Origin: Flavobacteriales bacterium
GTDB lineage: Bacteria > Bacteroidota > Bacteroidia > Flavobacteriales_F > PHOS-HE28
Direction: 5' to 3'
NCBI GenBank assembly: GCA_017987895.1
Contig: JAGNSU010000009.1
Span: forward strand, 1-64,000
DNA length: 64,000 nt
The notes below the pieces were generated by a model. The model saw only the letters and a list, made by a program, of their open reading frames with translations, did not search any database and was not told the DNA's origin. Positions 24,612 through 32,388 of this stretch are shown piece by piece. A program made the translations under genes and the position numbers. Every line of letters begins with the position of its first letter. Position 1 is the first letter of the stretch.

Positions 24612-27600
24612 TCAGACCACGATATTCACGATACGCTTCGGCACCACGATCACCTTCTTAGGCGCTTTGCCCTCCAGGCGGCTTTGCACTTCGGGGTTGG
24701 CGAGCACGGCGGCTTCCACGCTCTTCGCATCCAGCCCTACGGGAAATTCCAGTTGCAGGCGGGTTTTGCCGTTGAAGCTGATCGGATAGCTGAAGTTGTC
24801 CTCCACTAGATGTTGGGCATCCCATTGGGGCCATTGTGCCCCGGTCACACTTTCGGCATGGCCCAGCAGGCTCCATAGCTCTTCGGCGATATGCGGGGCG
24901 AACGGTGCCAACGCAACGGTGAGCGGCTCCAGCACGGCACGCTTGGTACACTTCAGGGCGGCCAACTCGTTCACGGCGATCATGAACTGGCTCACACTGG
25001 TGTTGAAGCTCATCTTCTCGATGTCCTCGGTCACTTTCTTCAATGTCGCATGTAAGACTTTCAACTCAGACTTGGAGGCCTCCTCTTCGGACACGGTGAA
25101 CGATTCACTGATTCCTGATTCCTGATTTCGGGCATCAGGATGGAACAGGTTCCAGAATTTCTTCAGGAAACGGCTGGTGCCTTCGATGCCGTTGGTGTCC
25201 CAGGGCTTGCTCTGCTCAATGGGGCCAAGGAACATCTCGTACAACCGCAAGGTGTCCGCGCCGTACTTCTCGATGATGTCGTCGGGGTTCACCACGTTGA
25301 ACTTCGACTTGGACATCTTCTCGACCGGCCTGTTTGCCAAGAAAGTATTGTCCCACTTGAAGAAGAAGGCATCGCGGAACTCCGGTAGTGCATCAGCAGC
25401 CTTTTGAACATCCACGGTCCCTACCGAACCAGGAATGATATTCTCAATCGGGACAAGAACACGACTTGTTTCGAACGTGTCACTCGACATCATCCATGCG
25501 TTCATCCATGCTCGTGCTGAACTGTCTTGGATTGCTTCCTGAGGATGCTCGCGATTGAAGCGGGCCACTTCAGCTTCATAGTTTCGTTTGAACAAATCCC
25601 TTTGCTCTGTGCCACCTTCAGGCAATAGAGCCAAGTAGTATTCGTAAGACCAGTAGATCTTTGTTTGTGGTCTGGGATGGGGGCCTGCATTCTGGGACTC
25701 TGGCTTCCATCGCAACAATTCCGCCGACACCCCCTGGATCATCCCCTGGTTCACCAATTTCTTCGCCGGCTCATCAAAGGGCAACCAACCGCGGTCGTTC
25801 AGGAACTTGGTCCAGAAGCGGAAATAGAGCAGGTGGCCGGTGGCGTGCTCGCTGCCACCCACGTAGAGATCCACTTGCTGCCAGTAGTTGATCGCTTCCG
25901 ACCCAGCGAAGCGGCCTTCGTTCTGCGGATCCATGTAGCGCAGGAAGTACCAGCTGCTGCCCGCCCAGCCGGGCATTGTCGTCGTCTCATACGGCAGGCC
26001 CTTGTAGTTCCAGTTCGTAGCGCGCGCAAGGGGTGGCTCGCCATCTTCTGTTGGTAGGAACTTGTCCACTTCCGGAAGTACCACGGGTAGATCGCCTTCG
26101 GCCACGCCATAAGGCACACCGTCCTTGTAGTAGATCGGGATCGGCTCGCCCCAATAGCGCTGGCGACCAAAGGCGGCATCGCGCAAACGGAAGTTGATGC
26201 GGCGCTCGCCTACGCCTTTCGCTTCGAGCTCATCGATCGCACGCGGGATGGCATCGGCCACCTTCAGCCCGTTCAGGAAAACACTATTGGTGAGCGTTGC
26301 CTCCTTGCTTTCGTCGGCGCCGGTGCTGATGTCCCAGTTCTCCGTAACGGCGACGAACGGGATCTTGAAGTGCGTCGCGAAATTCCAGTCGCGCTGATCG
26401 CCAGCGGGCACGGCCATCACGGCGCCGGTGCCATAGCCGCCCAGCACGTAGTCGCCCACCCAGACAGGGATATCGAGATGCGTGAACGGATGCTTCACGT
26501 ACGCTCCGGTGAACACGCCGCTCACCTTCTTCACATCGGTGAGGCGTTCGCGCTCGCTGCGGTTCTTGGCTTGCGTGACGTAGGCCATCACTTCCGCGCG
26601 GTTCTCCGCCGGTGTGATCTTCTCGATCAGCTCATGCTCCGGTGCGAGCGTGACGAAGCTGACGCCGAAGATGGTGTCGGGTCTCGTCGTAAAGACTTCA
26701 ATGGCCTCGCTGCGCTCGGCCATTGCAAAGCGGATCAACGCACCCTCGCTCCTGCCGATCCAATTGCGTTGCGCCTCCTTGATGCTCTCGCTCCAGTCGA
26801 GGTCGTTCAAGCCGTCGAGCAGGCGTTGTGCGTACGCGGTGATGCGCATGCTCCACTGCGGCATGCGCTTGCGTTCCACGGGATGTCCGCCGCGCTCGCT
26901 CACGCCGTCCTTCACTTCATCATTGGCGAGCACGGTGCCCAGGGCGGGGCACCAGTTCACCCAGGCCTCGCTCAAGTAAGCCAGTCGGAAGCGCAGTAGG
27001 ATCTGCTGTTGGTGCTTCTCGCTGAACGTCGCCCAGTCGCTGTGGCTGAACTGCGTGAGCGGATCCAATTCCTCGTTACCGGTGATCGCGCTATCATCCT
27101 CACCGGTCCAACCATGCTTCTCGAAGCGTTCCACCAATTCCTGGATCGGCCGTGCCTTCTGCGCGGCGTGGTCGTACCAGCTCTCGAAAAGCTGGAGGAA
27201 GATCCACTGCGTCCACTTGTAATAGGTGGGATCGCTGGTGCGCACTTCGCGGCTCCAATCGAAGCTGAAGCCGATGCGATCCAACTGTTCGCGATAGCGT
27301 GCGATGTTCACCTCCGTGGTCTTCGCGGGATGCTGGCCCGTCTGGATGGCGTACTGTTCCGCGGGCAGGCCGAAGGAATCGTAGCCCATGGGATGCAGCA
27401 CGTTGAAGCCACTGTGCCGCTTGTAGCGCGCTACGATGTCGCTGGCGATGTAGCCGAGCGGATGGCCCACGTGCAAGCCGGCACCGCTGGGATACGGGAA
27501 CATGTCGAGCACGTAGTACTTGGGCTTCGCGGTGTCGTTCTCCACCCGGTAGGTCTTCGCGTCCTTCCAGTGCTTCCGCCACTTCTCCTCGATCCGCTTG

Positions 27601-27614
27601 TGCTCGTAAGCCAT
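24612..27614 (-). CDS. leuS: Leucyl-tRNA synthetase with unusual insertion
   Basis: 1000 residues. The class I signatures are present: GLHVGHPLGY (HIGH-type) near residue 47 and KMSKSKFN in the C-terminal half; the CP1 editing domain lies between. It charges tRNA-Leu in the cytoplasm. Before KMSKS there is an extra ~100-residue stretch (around ESQNAGPHPRPQTKIYW to SRVLVPIENIIPG), encoded by 25400-25690, with a visibly lower GC content than its surroundings (48% by hand count over 25441-25680). A second odd patch is NQESGISES, encoded by repeated AATCAGG units. TACTTTCG ends four bases before the ATG. Confidence 0.95.
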   Translation of the reverse strand: MAYEHKRIEEKWRKHWKDAKTYRVENDTAKPKYYVLDMFPYPSGAGLHVGHPLGYIASDIVARYKRHSGFNVLHPMGYDSFGLPAEQYAIQTGQHPAKTTEVNIARYREQLDRIGFSFDWSREVRTSDPTYYKWTQWIFLQLFESWYDHAAQKARPIQELVERFEKHGWTGEDDSAITGNEELDPLTQFSHSDWATFSEKHQQQILLRFRLAYLSEAWVNWCPALGTVLANDEVKDGVSERGGHPVERKRMPQWSMRITAYAQRLLDGLNDLDWSESIKEAQRNWIGRSEGALIRFAMAERSEAIEVFTTRPDTIFGVSFVTLAPEHELIEKITPAENRAEVMAYVTQAKNRSERERLTDVKKVSGVFTGAYVKHPFTHLDIPVWVGDYVLGGYGTGAVMAVPAGDQRDWNFATHFKIPFVAVTENWDISTGADESKEATLTNSVFLNGLKVADAIPRAIDELEAKGVGERRINFRLRDAAFGRQRYWGEPIPIYYKDGVPYGVAEGDLPVVLPEVDKFLPTEDGEPPLARATNWNYKGLPYETTTMPGWAGSSWYFLRYMDPQNEGRFAGSEAINYWQQVDLYVGGSEHATGHLLYFRFWTKFLNDRGWLPFDEPAKKLVNQGMIQGVSAELLRWKPESQNAGPHPRPQTKIYWSYEYYLALLPEGGTEQRDLFKRNYEAEVARFNREHPQEAIQDSSARAWMNAWMMSSDTFETSRVLVPIENIIPGSVGTVDVQKAADALPEFRDAFFFKWDNTFLANRPVEKMSKSKFNVVNPDDIIEKYGADTLRLYEMFLGPIEQSKPWDTNGIEGTSRFLKKFWNLFHPDARNQESGISESFTVSEEEASKSELKVLHATLKKVTEDIEKMSFNTSVSQFMIAVNELAALKCTKRAVLEPLTVALAPFAPHIAEELWSLLGHAESVTGAQWPQWDAQHLVEDNFSYPISFNGKTRLQLEFPVGLDAKSVEAAVLANPEVQSRLEGKAPKKVIVVPKRIVNIVV

Positions 27615-27618
27615 GGTG

Positions 27619-27626
27619 CGAAAGTA
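27619..27626 (-). promoter_or_regulatory. -7 promoter element of leuS
   Basis: TACTTTCG on the minus strand, four bases (CACC) before ATG 27614: another nearly leaderless arrangement. Confidence 0.6.
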
Positions 27627-27633
27627 GAAGGCC

Positions 27634-27663
27634 GGTTGTCAGTTACGGGTTGTCAGTTGTCGG
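27634..27663. repeat. Short direct repeat GGTTGTCAGTT
   Basis: GGTTGTCAGTT occurs at 27634 and again at 27649, followed by GTCGGG. This is a slippage-type direct repeat in the gap between leuS and ftsX, of the kind (repeated CTGACAAC words) seen in many Bacteroidota intergenic regions. Confidence 0.5.
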
Positions 27664-27713
27664 GCGCGGGGAGGTCTGTGGGGGGGTTATCGCCGCCCCT
27701 ACCTTCGCCGCCG

Positions 27714-28589
27714 ATGGCCATGGACCGCATCTACCGCACCCGCGTGCGCACCGCTACGGCGGGCACGGTGATCGGGATCGCGCTCGTGCTCTTCATGCTG
27801 GGGGTGCTGGGTTTCCTGGTGCTGAACGCCCGCGCATTGGAGCGCTATTTCAAGGAGAACGTGCGCGTGGAGGTCTTCCTGAAGCGCGGCTTGAAGGAGC
27901 AGGATGTGATGCAGTTCCGCAAGGAGCTGGACACCGAACCTTGGACCCTCGAAACGCGCTACGTGACCGCCGATGAGGCCGCCGAGCAGTTGAAACAGGA
28001 CTTGGGTGAGGACTTCCTCGGTGTGCTGGGGAGCAATCCCCTGTTGGCCAGCATTGAGTTGCGCTTGAACGCGGACCATGCGCATCCCGACAGCCTGAAA
28101 TGGATCGTGGAGCACCTGCAGCAGGACAGCCGCTCGCACGAAGTGGCCTACAACGCCGCGGTGGTGCGGAACATCGAGAACAACATGAACAAGCTGGGGC
28201 TGGCGGTGCTCGGCTTCAGTGCGCTGCTGTTGATCATCGCCGTGGCGCTGATCAACAACACCATCCGCCTGGCCATTTACAGCCAGCGCTTCCTGATCCG
28301 CACCATGCACTTGGTGGGCGCCACGCGTTGGTTCATCAAGAAACCTTTCCTCGGGCAGAGCCTCTGGCAGGGGATCCTGAGCTCCGTGCTGGCCATCGGC
28401 CTGCTGGTTCTGGCGCTGCGGCTGGTGCTTCGTTACGTACCGGATCTGCTCGCTTTCACGGATGCCACTGTGCTGGGCGCCCTTTTCGGTGGCGTGCTGG
28501 TGCTGGGCCTGGTCCTTTCGCTCACCAGCACGTGGTTCGCGGTGCGGCGCTACATTCGCATGAATTCCGAGGACCTGTACTGGAGTTGA
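27714..28589 (+). CDS. ftsX: Cell division protein FtsX-like permease
   Basis: 291 residues with the FtsX layout. A cytoplasmic start (MDRIYRTRVRTATAG) and helix 1 (VIGIALVLFMLGVLGFLVLNA) precede a periplasmic domain of about 130 residues (VRVEVFLKRGLKEQDVMQF...). Three further helices follow, with INNTIRLAIYSQRFLIRTMHLVGAT typical of the family. FtsEX transmits ATP hydrolysis to peptidoglycan hydrolases at the septum. ftsE is not nearby. TACCTTCG at 27700-27707 ends six bases before ATG. First gene of a unit with DUF3098, uppP and truB. Confidence 0.93.
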   Translation: MAMDRIYRTRVRTATAGTVIGIALVLFMLGVLGFLVLNARALERYFKENVRVEVFLKRGLKEQDVMQFRKELDTEPWTLETRYVTADEAAEQLKQDLGEDFLGVLGSNPLLASIELRLNADHAHPDSLKWIVEHLQQDSRSHEVAYNAAVVRNIENNMNKLGLAVLGFSALLLIIAVALINNTIRLAIYSQRFLIRTMHLVGATRWFIKKPFLGQSLWQGILSSVLAIGLLVLALRLVLRYVPDLLAFTDATVLGALFGGVLVLGLVLSLTSTWFAVRRYIRMNSEDLYWS

Positions 28590-28599
28590 GCATACGAGC

Positions 28600-28839
28600 A
28601 TGGCAGCGAACAACGACAACGAAATGCCCTTCACCCGGACCAACTACCGGTTGCTGATCATCGGCTTGGTGGTGGTGGTGGCGGGCTTCATCCTGATGAG
28701 CGGCGGTGGCAGCGGCGACCCGAAGGTCTTCGATGCGGAGGAGATCTTCAGCGTGCGCCGGATCACCGTCGCACCGATCGTGGCATTGATCGGCTACCTC
28801 TTCATCGCCTACGCCATCCTGAAGCGGCCGTCGGCCTAG
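28600..28839 (+). CDS. DUF3098 family small membrane protein
   Basis: 79 residues with two membrane helices (LLIIGLVVVVAGFILM and ITVAPIVALIGYLFIAYAIL) joined by SGGGSGDPKVFDAEEIFSVRR. The MPFTRTNYRLLIIGL and FSVRRITVAPIVALIGY segments are diagnostic of DUF3098. In Bacteroidota it is regularly found between ftsX and uppP, as here (10-bp and 15-bp gaps), suggesting a link to septal wall synthesis, but no function is established. Confidence 0.92.
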   Translation: MAANNDNEMPFTRTNYRLLIIGLVVVVAGFILMSGGGSGDPKVFDAEEIFSVRRITVAPIVALIGYLFIAYAILKRPSA

Positions 28840-28854
28840 GCTACCTAGCCTTCC

Positions 28855-29652
28855 ATGACGACACTGGAGGCGATCGTCCTCGCCATCATCGAGGGCCTTA
28901 CTGAATTCCTTCCGGTGAGCAGCACCGGCCACATGATCATCGGCTCCACGCTGATGGGCATCGCGCAGGACGATTTCGTAAAACTCTTCACCGTGGCCAT
29001 CCAGTTCGGGGCGATCCTGAGCGTGGTGGTGCTCTATTGGAAGCGCTTCTTCCAGAGCTTCGATTTCTACCTGAAGCTCTTCGTGGCCTTTATCCCAGCG
29101 GTGATCGCTGGCCTGCTGTTCAAGGACCGGATCGATGCCCTGCTGGAGAACGTGACCGTGGTGGCCATCGCCCTGCTGGTGGGTGGTGTGGTCTTCCTTT
29201 TCATCGATCGTTGGGCGCCGGGCGGAACGGATCGCTCCCCGACCACCGTGAACTTCAAGCAGGCCTTTTTGATCGGCTGTTTCCAATGTCTGGCGATGGT
29301 GCCGGGCGTCTCCCGCTCGGCCGCCACCATCATCGGAGGCACCAGCCAGGGCCTCACGCGCACCCACGCGGCGGAGTTCAGCTTCTTCCTAGCCGTGCCA
29401 ACGATGTTCGCCGCAACAGTGAAGTCCATCTACGATTACATCAAGGATGGAGGGACCATCACCTCCGAGCACCTACAGGTGTTCGCGATCGGCAACGTGG
29501 TGGCCTTCATCGTGGCGATCATCGCGATCCGTTCGTTCATCACCTATTTGACGAAGCACGGGTTCAAGGCCTTCGGTTGGTACCGCATCGCCGTGGGGGG
29601 CTTGATCCTCTTACTGGCCGCGTTGGGCATACCCCTTCAACTGGTGGGATGA
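28855..29652 (+). CDS. uppP: Undecaprenyl-diphosphate phosphatase
   Basis: 265 residues, about eight membrane helices. The family motifs [17 protein letters not shown] (near residue 13) and [13 protein letters not shown] carry the catalytic Glu, Ser/Thr, His and Arg residues of BacA/UppP. It recycles the lipid carrier for peptidoglycan and O-antigen synthesis by removing a phosphate at the membrane. It overlaps truB by 4 bp. Confidence 0.95.
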   Translation: MTTLEAIVLAIIEGLTEFLPVSSTGHMIIGSTLMGIAQDDFVKLFTVAIQFGAILSVVVLYWKRFFQSFDFYLKLFVAFIPAVIAGLLFKDRIDALLENVTVVAIALLVGGVVFLFIDRWAPGGTDRSPTTVNFKQAFLIGCFQCLAMVPGVSRSAATIIGGTSQGLTRTHAAEFSFFLAVPTMFAATVKSIYDYIKDGGTITSEHLQVFAIGNVVAFIVAIIAIRSFITYLTKHGFKAFGWYRIAVGGLILLLAALGIPLQLVG

Positions 29653-30365
29653 TCCCGGCACCTGTGGGGCTGAACGAGCCCGTCGATCTGGAGGCCGGTG
29701 GCCTTCTCTTGGTGGACAAGCCCGTGACCTGGACCAGCTTCAATGCGGTCGCCAAGATCCGCAGCGCCATGCGCGCCAAGGCCGGGCACAAAATGAAGGT
29801 GGGGCATGGCGGCACGCTCGATCCGCTGGCCAGCGGTCTATTGATCCTCGGGTTCGGGCGGGGCACCAAGTCCCTGCTCCAACTGACCGGTTTGGACAAA
29901 CGCTACACCGGAACACTGACGCTCGGGGGGATCACCCCCAGCCAAGATGCTGAGACCGAGGTGGTGGAACAAAAACCTTGGGCGCATCTGGATGAAGCCT
30001 CCGTGCGGAACGCATTGGCCCGCTTCGTCGGCCCTTTGCAACAGCGTCCCCCGATCTATTCGGCCAAGCACCACCAGGGTGAACGCGCCTACTGGAAGGC
30101 CCGGGATGGCCGCGAAGCGGAGATGGAACTCGCCAGCGTGCTTGTACATCGCCTCGAGTTGCTTTCCATCGATGGACCACTTGTCACCTTCGATACGACC
30201 GTGAGCAAGGGCACTTATGTACGCACACTTGCCCACGATATCGGCCAGGTGCTCGGCTGCGGGGCCTATTTGAGCGCATTGCGGCGCACGCACATCGACC
30301 GCTATGATGTGGCCGATGCACTGGACCCCATGGCTTGGGCCCAACGCATCGCTCCGCGCGGCTAA
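29649..30365 (+). CDS. truB: tRNA pseudouridine(55) synthase
   Basis: 238 residues from ATG 29649 (GGGATGATC overlap with the uppP stop). The long frame reaching 29037 reads uppP out of frame and is not used. [22 protein letters not shown] is the typical N-terminus, and [15 protein letters not shown] carries the catalytic Asp (D58). [20 protein letters not shown] and [13 protein letters not shown] are further family motifs. It isomerises U55 in the tRNA T-loop. Confidence 0.95.
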   Translation: MIPAPVGLNEPVDLEAGGLLLVDKPVTWTSFNAVAKIRSAMRAKAGHKMKVGHGGTLDPLASGLLILGFGRGTKSLLQLTGLDKRYTGTLTLGGITPSQDAETEVVEQKPWAHLDEASVRNALARFVGPLQQRPPIYSAKHHQGERAYWKARDGREAEMELASVLVHRLELLSIDGPLVTFDTTVSKGTYVRTLAHDIGQVLGCGAYLSALRRTHIDRYDVADALDPMAWAQRIAPRG

Positions 30366-30420
30366 AATCGACCTATTTCTCTGACGGTCAGTGCAATTAA
30401 CGCTGGCTTCACGATCGCAC

Positions 30421-30428
30421 TATCTTCG
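30421..30428 (+). promoter_or_regulatory. -7 promoter element of queA
   Basis: TATCTTCG, 40 bases before ATG 30469. This is one of the few promoters in the window with a leader of ordinary length. Confidence 0.5.
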
Positions 30429-30468
30429 CCGCCCCTAAACGGCTGGCCCGTAAGCCATTCTTCACACC

Positions 30469-31518
30469 ATGAAGCTTACTTCCTTCAAATTCGTGCTCCC
30501 CAAGGAGCAGATCGCCCTCTACCCCACCAAGGACCGCGACGGCAGCCGCCTGATGGTGCTGGACCGCAAAACGGGCAAGATCGAGCACAAGAAGTTCAAG
30601 AACATCATCGACTACTTCGAGGAAGGCGACACCTTCATCGTGAACGATACCAAGGTGTTCCCAGCCCGCATGTGGGGCAACAAGGAGAAGACCGGCGCCA
30701 AGATCGAAGTGTTCATGCTGCGCGAACTGAACCGCGACAGCCTGCTGTGGGACGTGATCGTGGATCCCGCCCGCAAGATCCGCATCGGCAACAAGCTCTA
30801 CTTCGGCAAGGACGATGAGCTCGTCGCCGAGGTGATCGACAATACGACCAGCCGCGGCCGCACGCTGCGCTTCCTGTTCGACGGCACCTACGAAGAGTTC
30901 AAGACGGCCATCACCGAGATGGGCGAAACGCCGCTGCCGCGCTACATCAAGCGTGAGACCGAGGCCAGCGACGCCGAACGCTACCAGACCATCTACGCCC
31001 AGAACGAGGGCGCTGTCGCCGCACCGACCGCCGGCCTGCATTTCAGCCGCGAGCTGATGAAGCGGATGGAACTGAAGGGCATCCACTTCGCGAACGTCAC
31101 CCTGCACGTCGGCTTGGGCACTTTCCGCCCGGTGGAAGTGGAGGACCTCACCAAGCACAAGATGGACAGCGAGCAGGTGATCATCACCCAGGAGGCTTGC
31201 AACATCGTGAACAAGGCGAAGGACGCCAAGAAGAAGGTGTGCTGTGTGGGCACCACCACCATGCGCGCCATCGAGAGCAGCGTGAGCACGGAGAACCACA
31301 TGAAGCCGTACAACGGGTGGACGAACAAGTTCATCTTCCCGCCCTACGATTTCAGCATCGCCGACCGCATGGTCACCAATTTCCACATGCCCGAAAGCAC
31401 CCTGTTGATGCAGGTGGCCGCCTTCGGGGGGTATGACAATGTGTGGAACGCTTACAAGGTGGCCATGAAGGAGAAGTACCGCTTCTTCTCGTACGGCGAT
31501 GCGATGCTCATCCTCTAA
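30469..31518 (+). CDS. queA: S-adenosylmethionine:tRNA ribosyltransferase-isomerase
   Basis: 349 residues, standard length. The sequence follows QueA throughout: [64 protein letters not shown] and [19 protein letters not shown]. It transfers the ribosyl moiety of SAM to preQ1 in the tRNA wobble position, giving epoxyqueuosine. It stands alone with its own promoter; no other queuosine genes are nearby. Confidence 0.95.
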   Translation: MKLTSFKFVLPKEQIALYPTKDRDGSRLMVLDRKTGKIEHKKFKNIIDYFEEGDTFIVNDTKVFPARMWGNKEKTGAKIEVFMLRELNRDSLLWDVIVDPARKIRIGNKLYFGKDDELVAEVIDNTTSRGRTLRFLFDGTYEEFKTAITEMGETPLPRYIKRETEASDAERYQTIYAQNEGAVAAPTAGLHFSRELMKRMELKGIHFANVTLHVGLGTFRPVEVEDLTKHKMDSEQVIITQEACNIVNKAKDAKKKVCCVGTTTMRAIESSVSTENHMKPYNGWTNKFIFPPYDFSIADRMVTNFHMPESTLLMQVAAFGGYDNVWNAYKVAMKEKYRFFSYGDAMLIL

Positions 31519-31525
31519 TGCGTTG

Positions 31526-31598
31526 AACCGCCACGACGCCACGAACGAAGCGGTTGCGCTACGTGGCGGGTCCTTGGCGTCCTTTGCGCCGTGGCGGT
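31526..31598. repeat. ACCGCCACG-type palindrome overlapping the ispD start
   Basis: ACCGCCACGACGCC at 31527 pairs with the GGCGTCC...CGTGGCGGT block ending at 31598; additional CCACGAA and TACGTGGCGG words lie between. It fills the queA-ispD gap and supplies the GTG used as ispD start. Confidence 0.55.
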
Positions 31599-32274
31599 GA
31601 AAGACCCTTCCTTGTCGCGTACCGCGATCATCGTAGCTGGCGGTAGCGGCAAGCGCCTGGGCGGGCCGGTCCCGAAGCAGTTCCAGATGATCAAGGGGCG
31701 TCCGCTCTTGATGTGGACGATCGAAGCCTTTCATCACTTCGATGCGTCGATGCCGATCATCGTCGTGCTGCCGGAAGCGCACTTCGACATCTGGAAAGCG
31801 CTCTGCATGGGCCACCGCTTCTTGCTCGAACACCAGGTGGTGGCCGGTGGCGAACAGCGCTTCCACAGCGTGAAGGCGGGACTCGACAAAGTGAAAGGCG
31901 ATGGGCTCGTCGCCGTGCATGATGGGGTGCGTCCGCTGGTGAGCAAGGAACTTATCACGCGTTGCTTCGCCGCCGCGCATGAACATGGTGCGGCGGTGCC
32001 TGTCGTGCCCGTCGTACCGAGCATACGCGAGACCACTCCCGAGGGCAGTCGCGCGCTGGATCGCTCGAAACTTCTGGCCGTGCAAACGCCCCAATGCTTC
32101 CACGCCGACCTCTTGCGCAAGGCCTTCGCGCTGCCCTACGATCCCGCCTTCACCGATGAAGCAACGCTGGTCGAACGTCTCGGCCTGAAAGTGAGCTTGG
32201 TGGAGGGCGAGGAGCGCAACATCAAAGTGACCACGCCATCGGACCTGCGCGTAGCGGAACTCCTCATCGGCTAA
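31591..32274 (+). CDS. ispD: 2-C-methyl-D-erythritol 4-phosphate cytidylyltransferase
   Basis: 227 residues. The nucleotidyltransferase motif AIIVAGGSGKRLGGPVPKQF opens the protein. VAVHDGVRPLVSKELI, LAVQTPQCFHADLL and TDEATLVERLG are the other IspD signatures. It makes CDP-methylerythritol, step 3 of the MEP pathway (ispG is at 9.8 kb). There is no ATG start; GTG 31591 or GTG 31597 must be used, both within the palindromic repeat. Confidence 0.94.
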   Translation: MAVKDPSLSRTAIIVAGGSGKRLGGPVPKQFQMIKGRPLLMWTIEAFHHFDASMPIIVVLPEAHFDIWKALCMGHRFLLEHQVVAGGEQRFHSVKAGLDKVKGDGLVAVHDGVRPLVSKELITRCFAAAHEHGAAVPVVPVVPSIRETTPEGSRALDRSKLLAVQTPQCFHADLLRKAFALPYDPAFTDEATLVERLGLKVSLVEGEERNIKVTTPSDLRVAELLIG

Positions 32275-32300
32275 CCTCTATCCCAGGCTTCCCGCCTGAT

Positions 32301-32388
32301 GCGGTATGCCGACCTTTACCACATGGCCAGCCAAGTCGATATCCGCACTCTCGCCCGCGAGCAAGTGATCCAGCACAACACGATATGA
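32301..32388 (+). pseudogene. Partial diverged copy of the rlmN promoter and 5' end
   Basis: Bases 32301-32370 match 34564-34634 closely, including the GACCTTTACCACATGGCCAG block before and across the rlmN start. Translated from ATG 32323 it reads MASQVDIRTLAREQVI, compared with MASPVDIRTLAREEVI in RlmN, then leaves the homology and stops at TGA 32386. Four of the differences are synonymous third-base changes, so the copy diverged while still coding before it was truncated. It directly precedes the T9SS cargo gene. Confidence 0.85.

Noticed and set aside
24505-24612. 36-residue N-terminal extension of the DUF3108 protein
   Set aside because: Encoded by an inverted repeat; the signal peptide begins at ATG 24504.
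29037-29648. N-terminal extension fused to truB
   Set aside because: It reads uppP in the wrong frame; ATG 29649 overlaps the uppP stop and begins a normal TruB.
30409-32103. 564-residue open frame on the minus strand across queA and ispD
   Set aside because: It is antisense to two clearly recognisable essential genes and has no conserved motif, a side effect of high GC.
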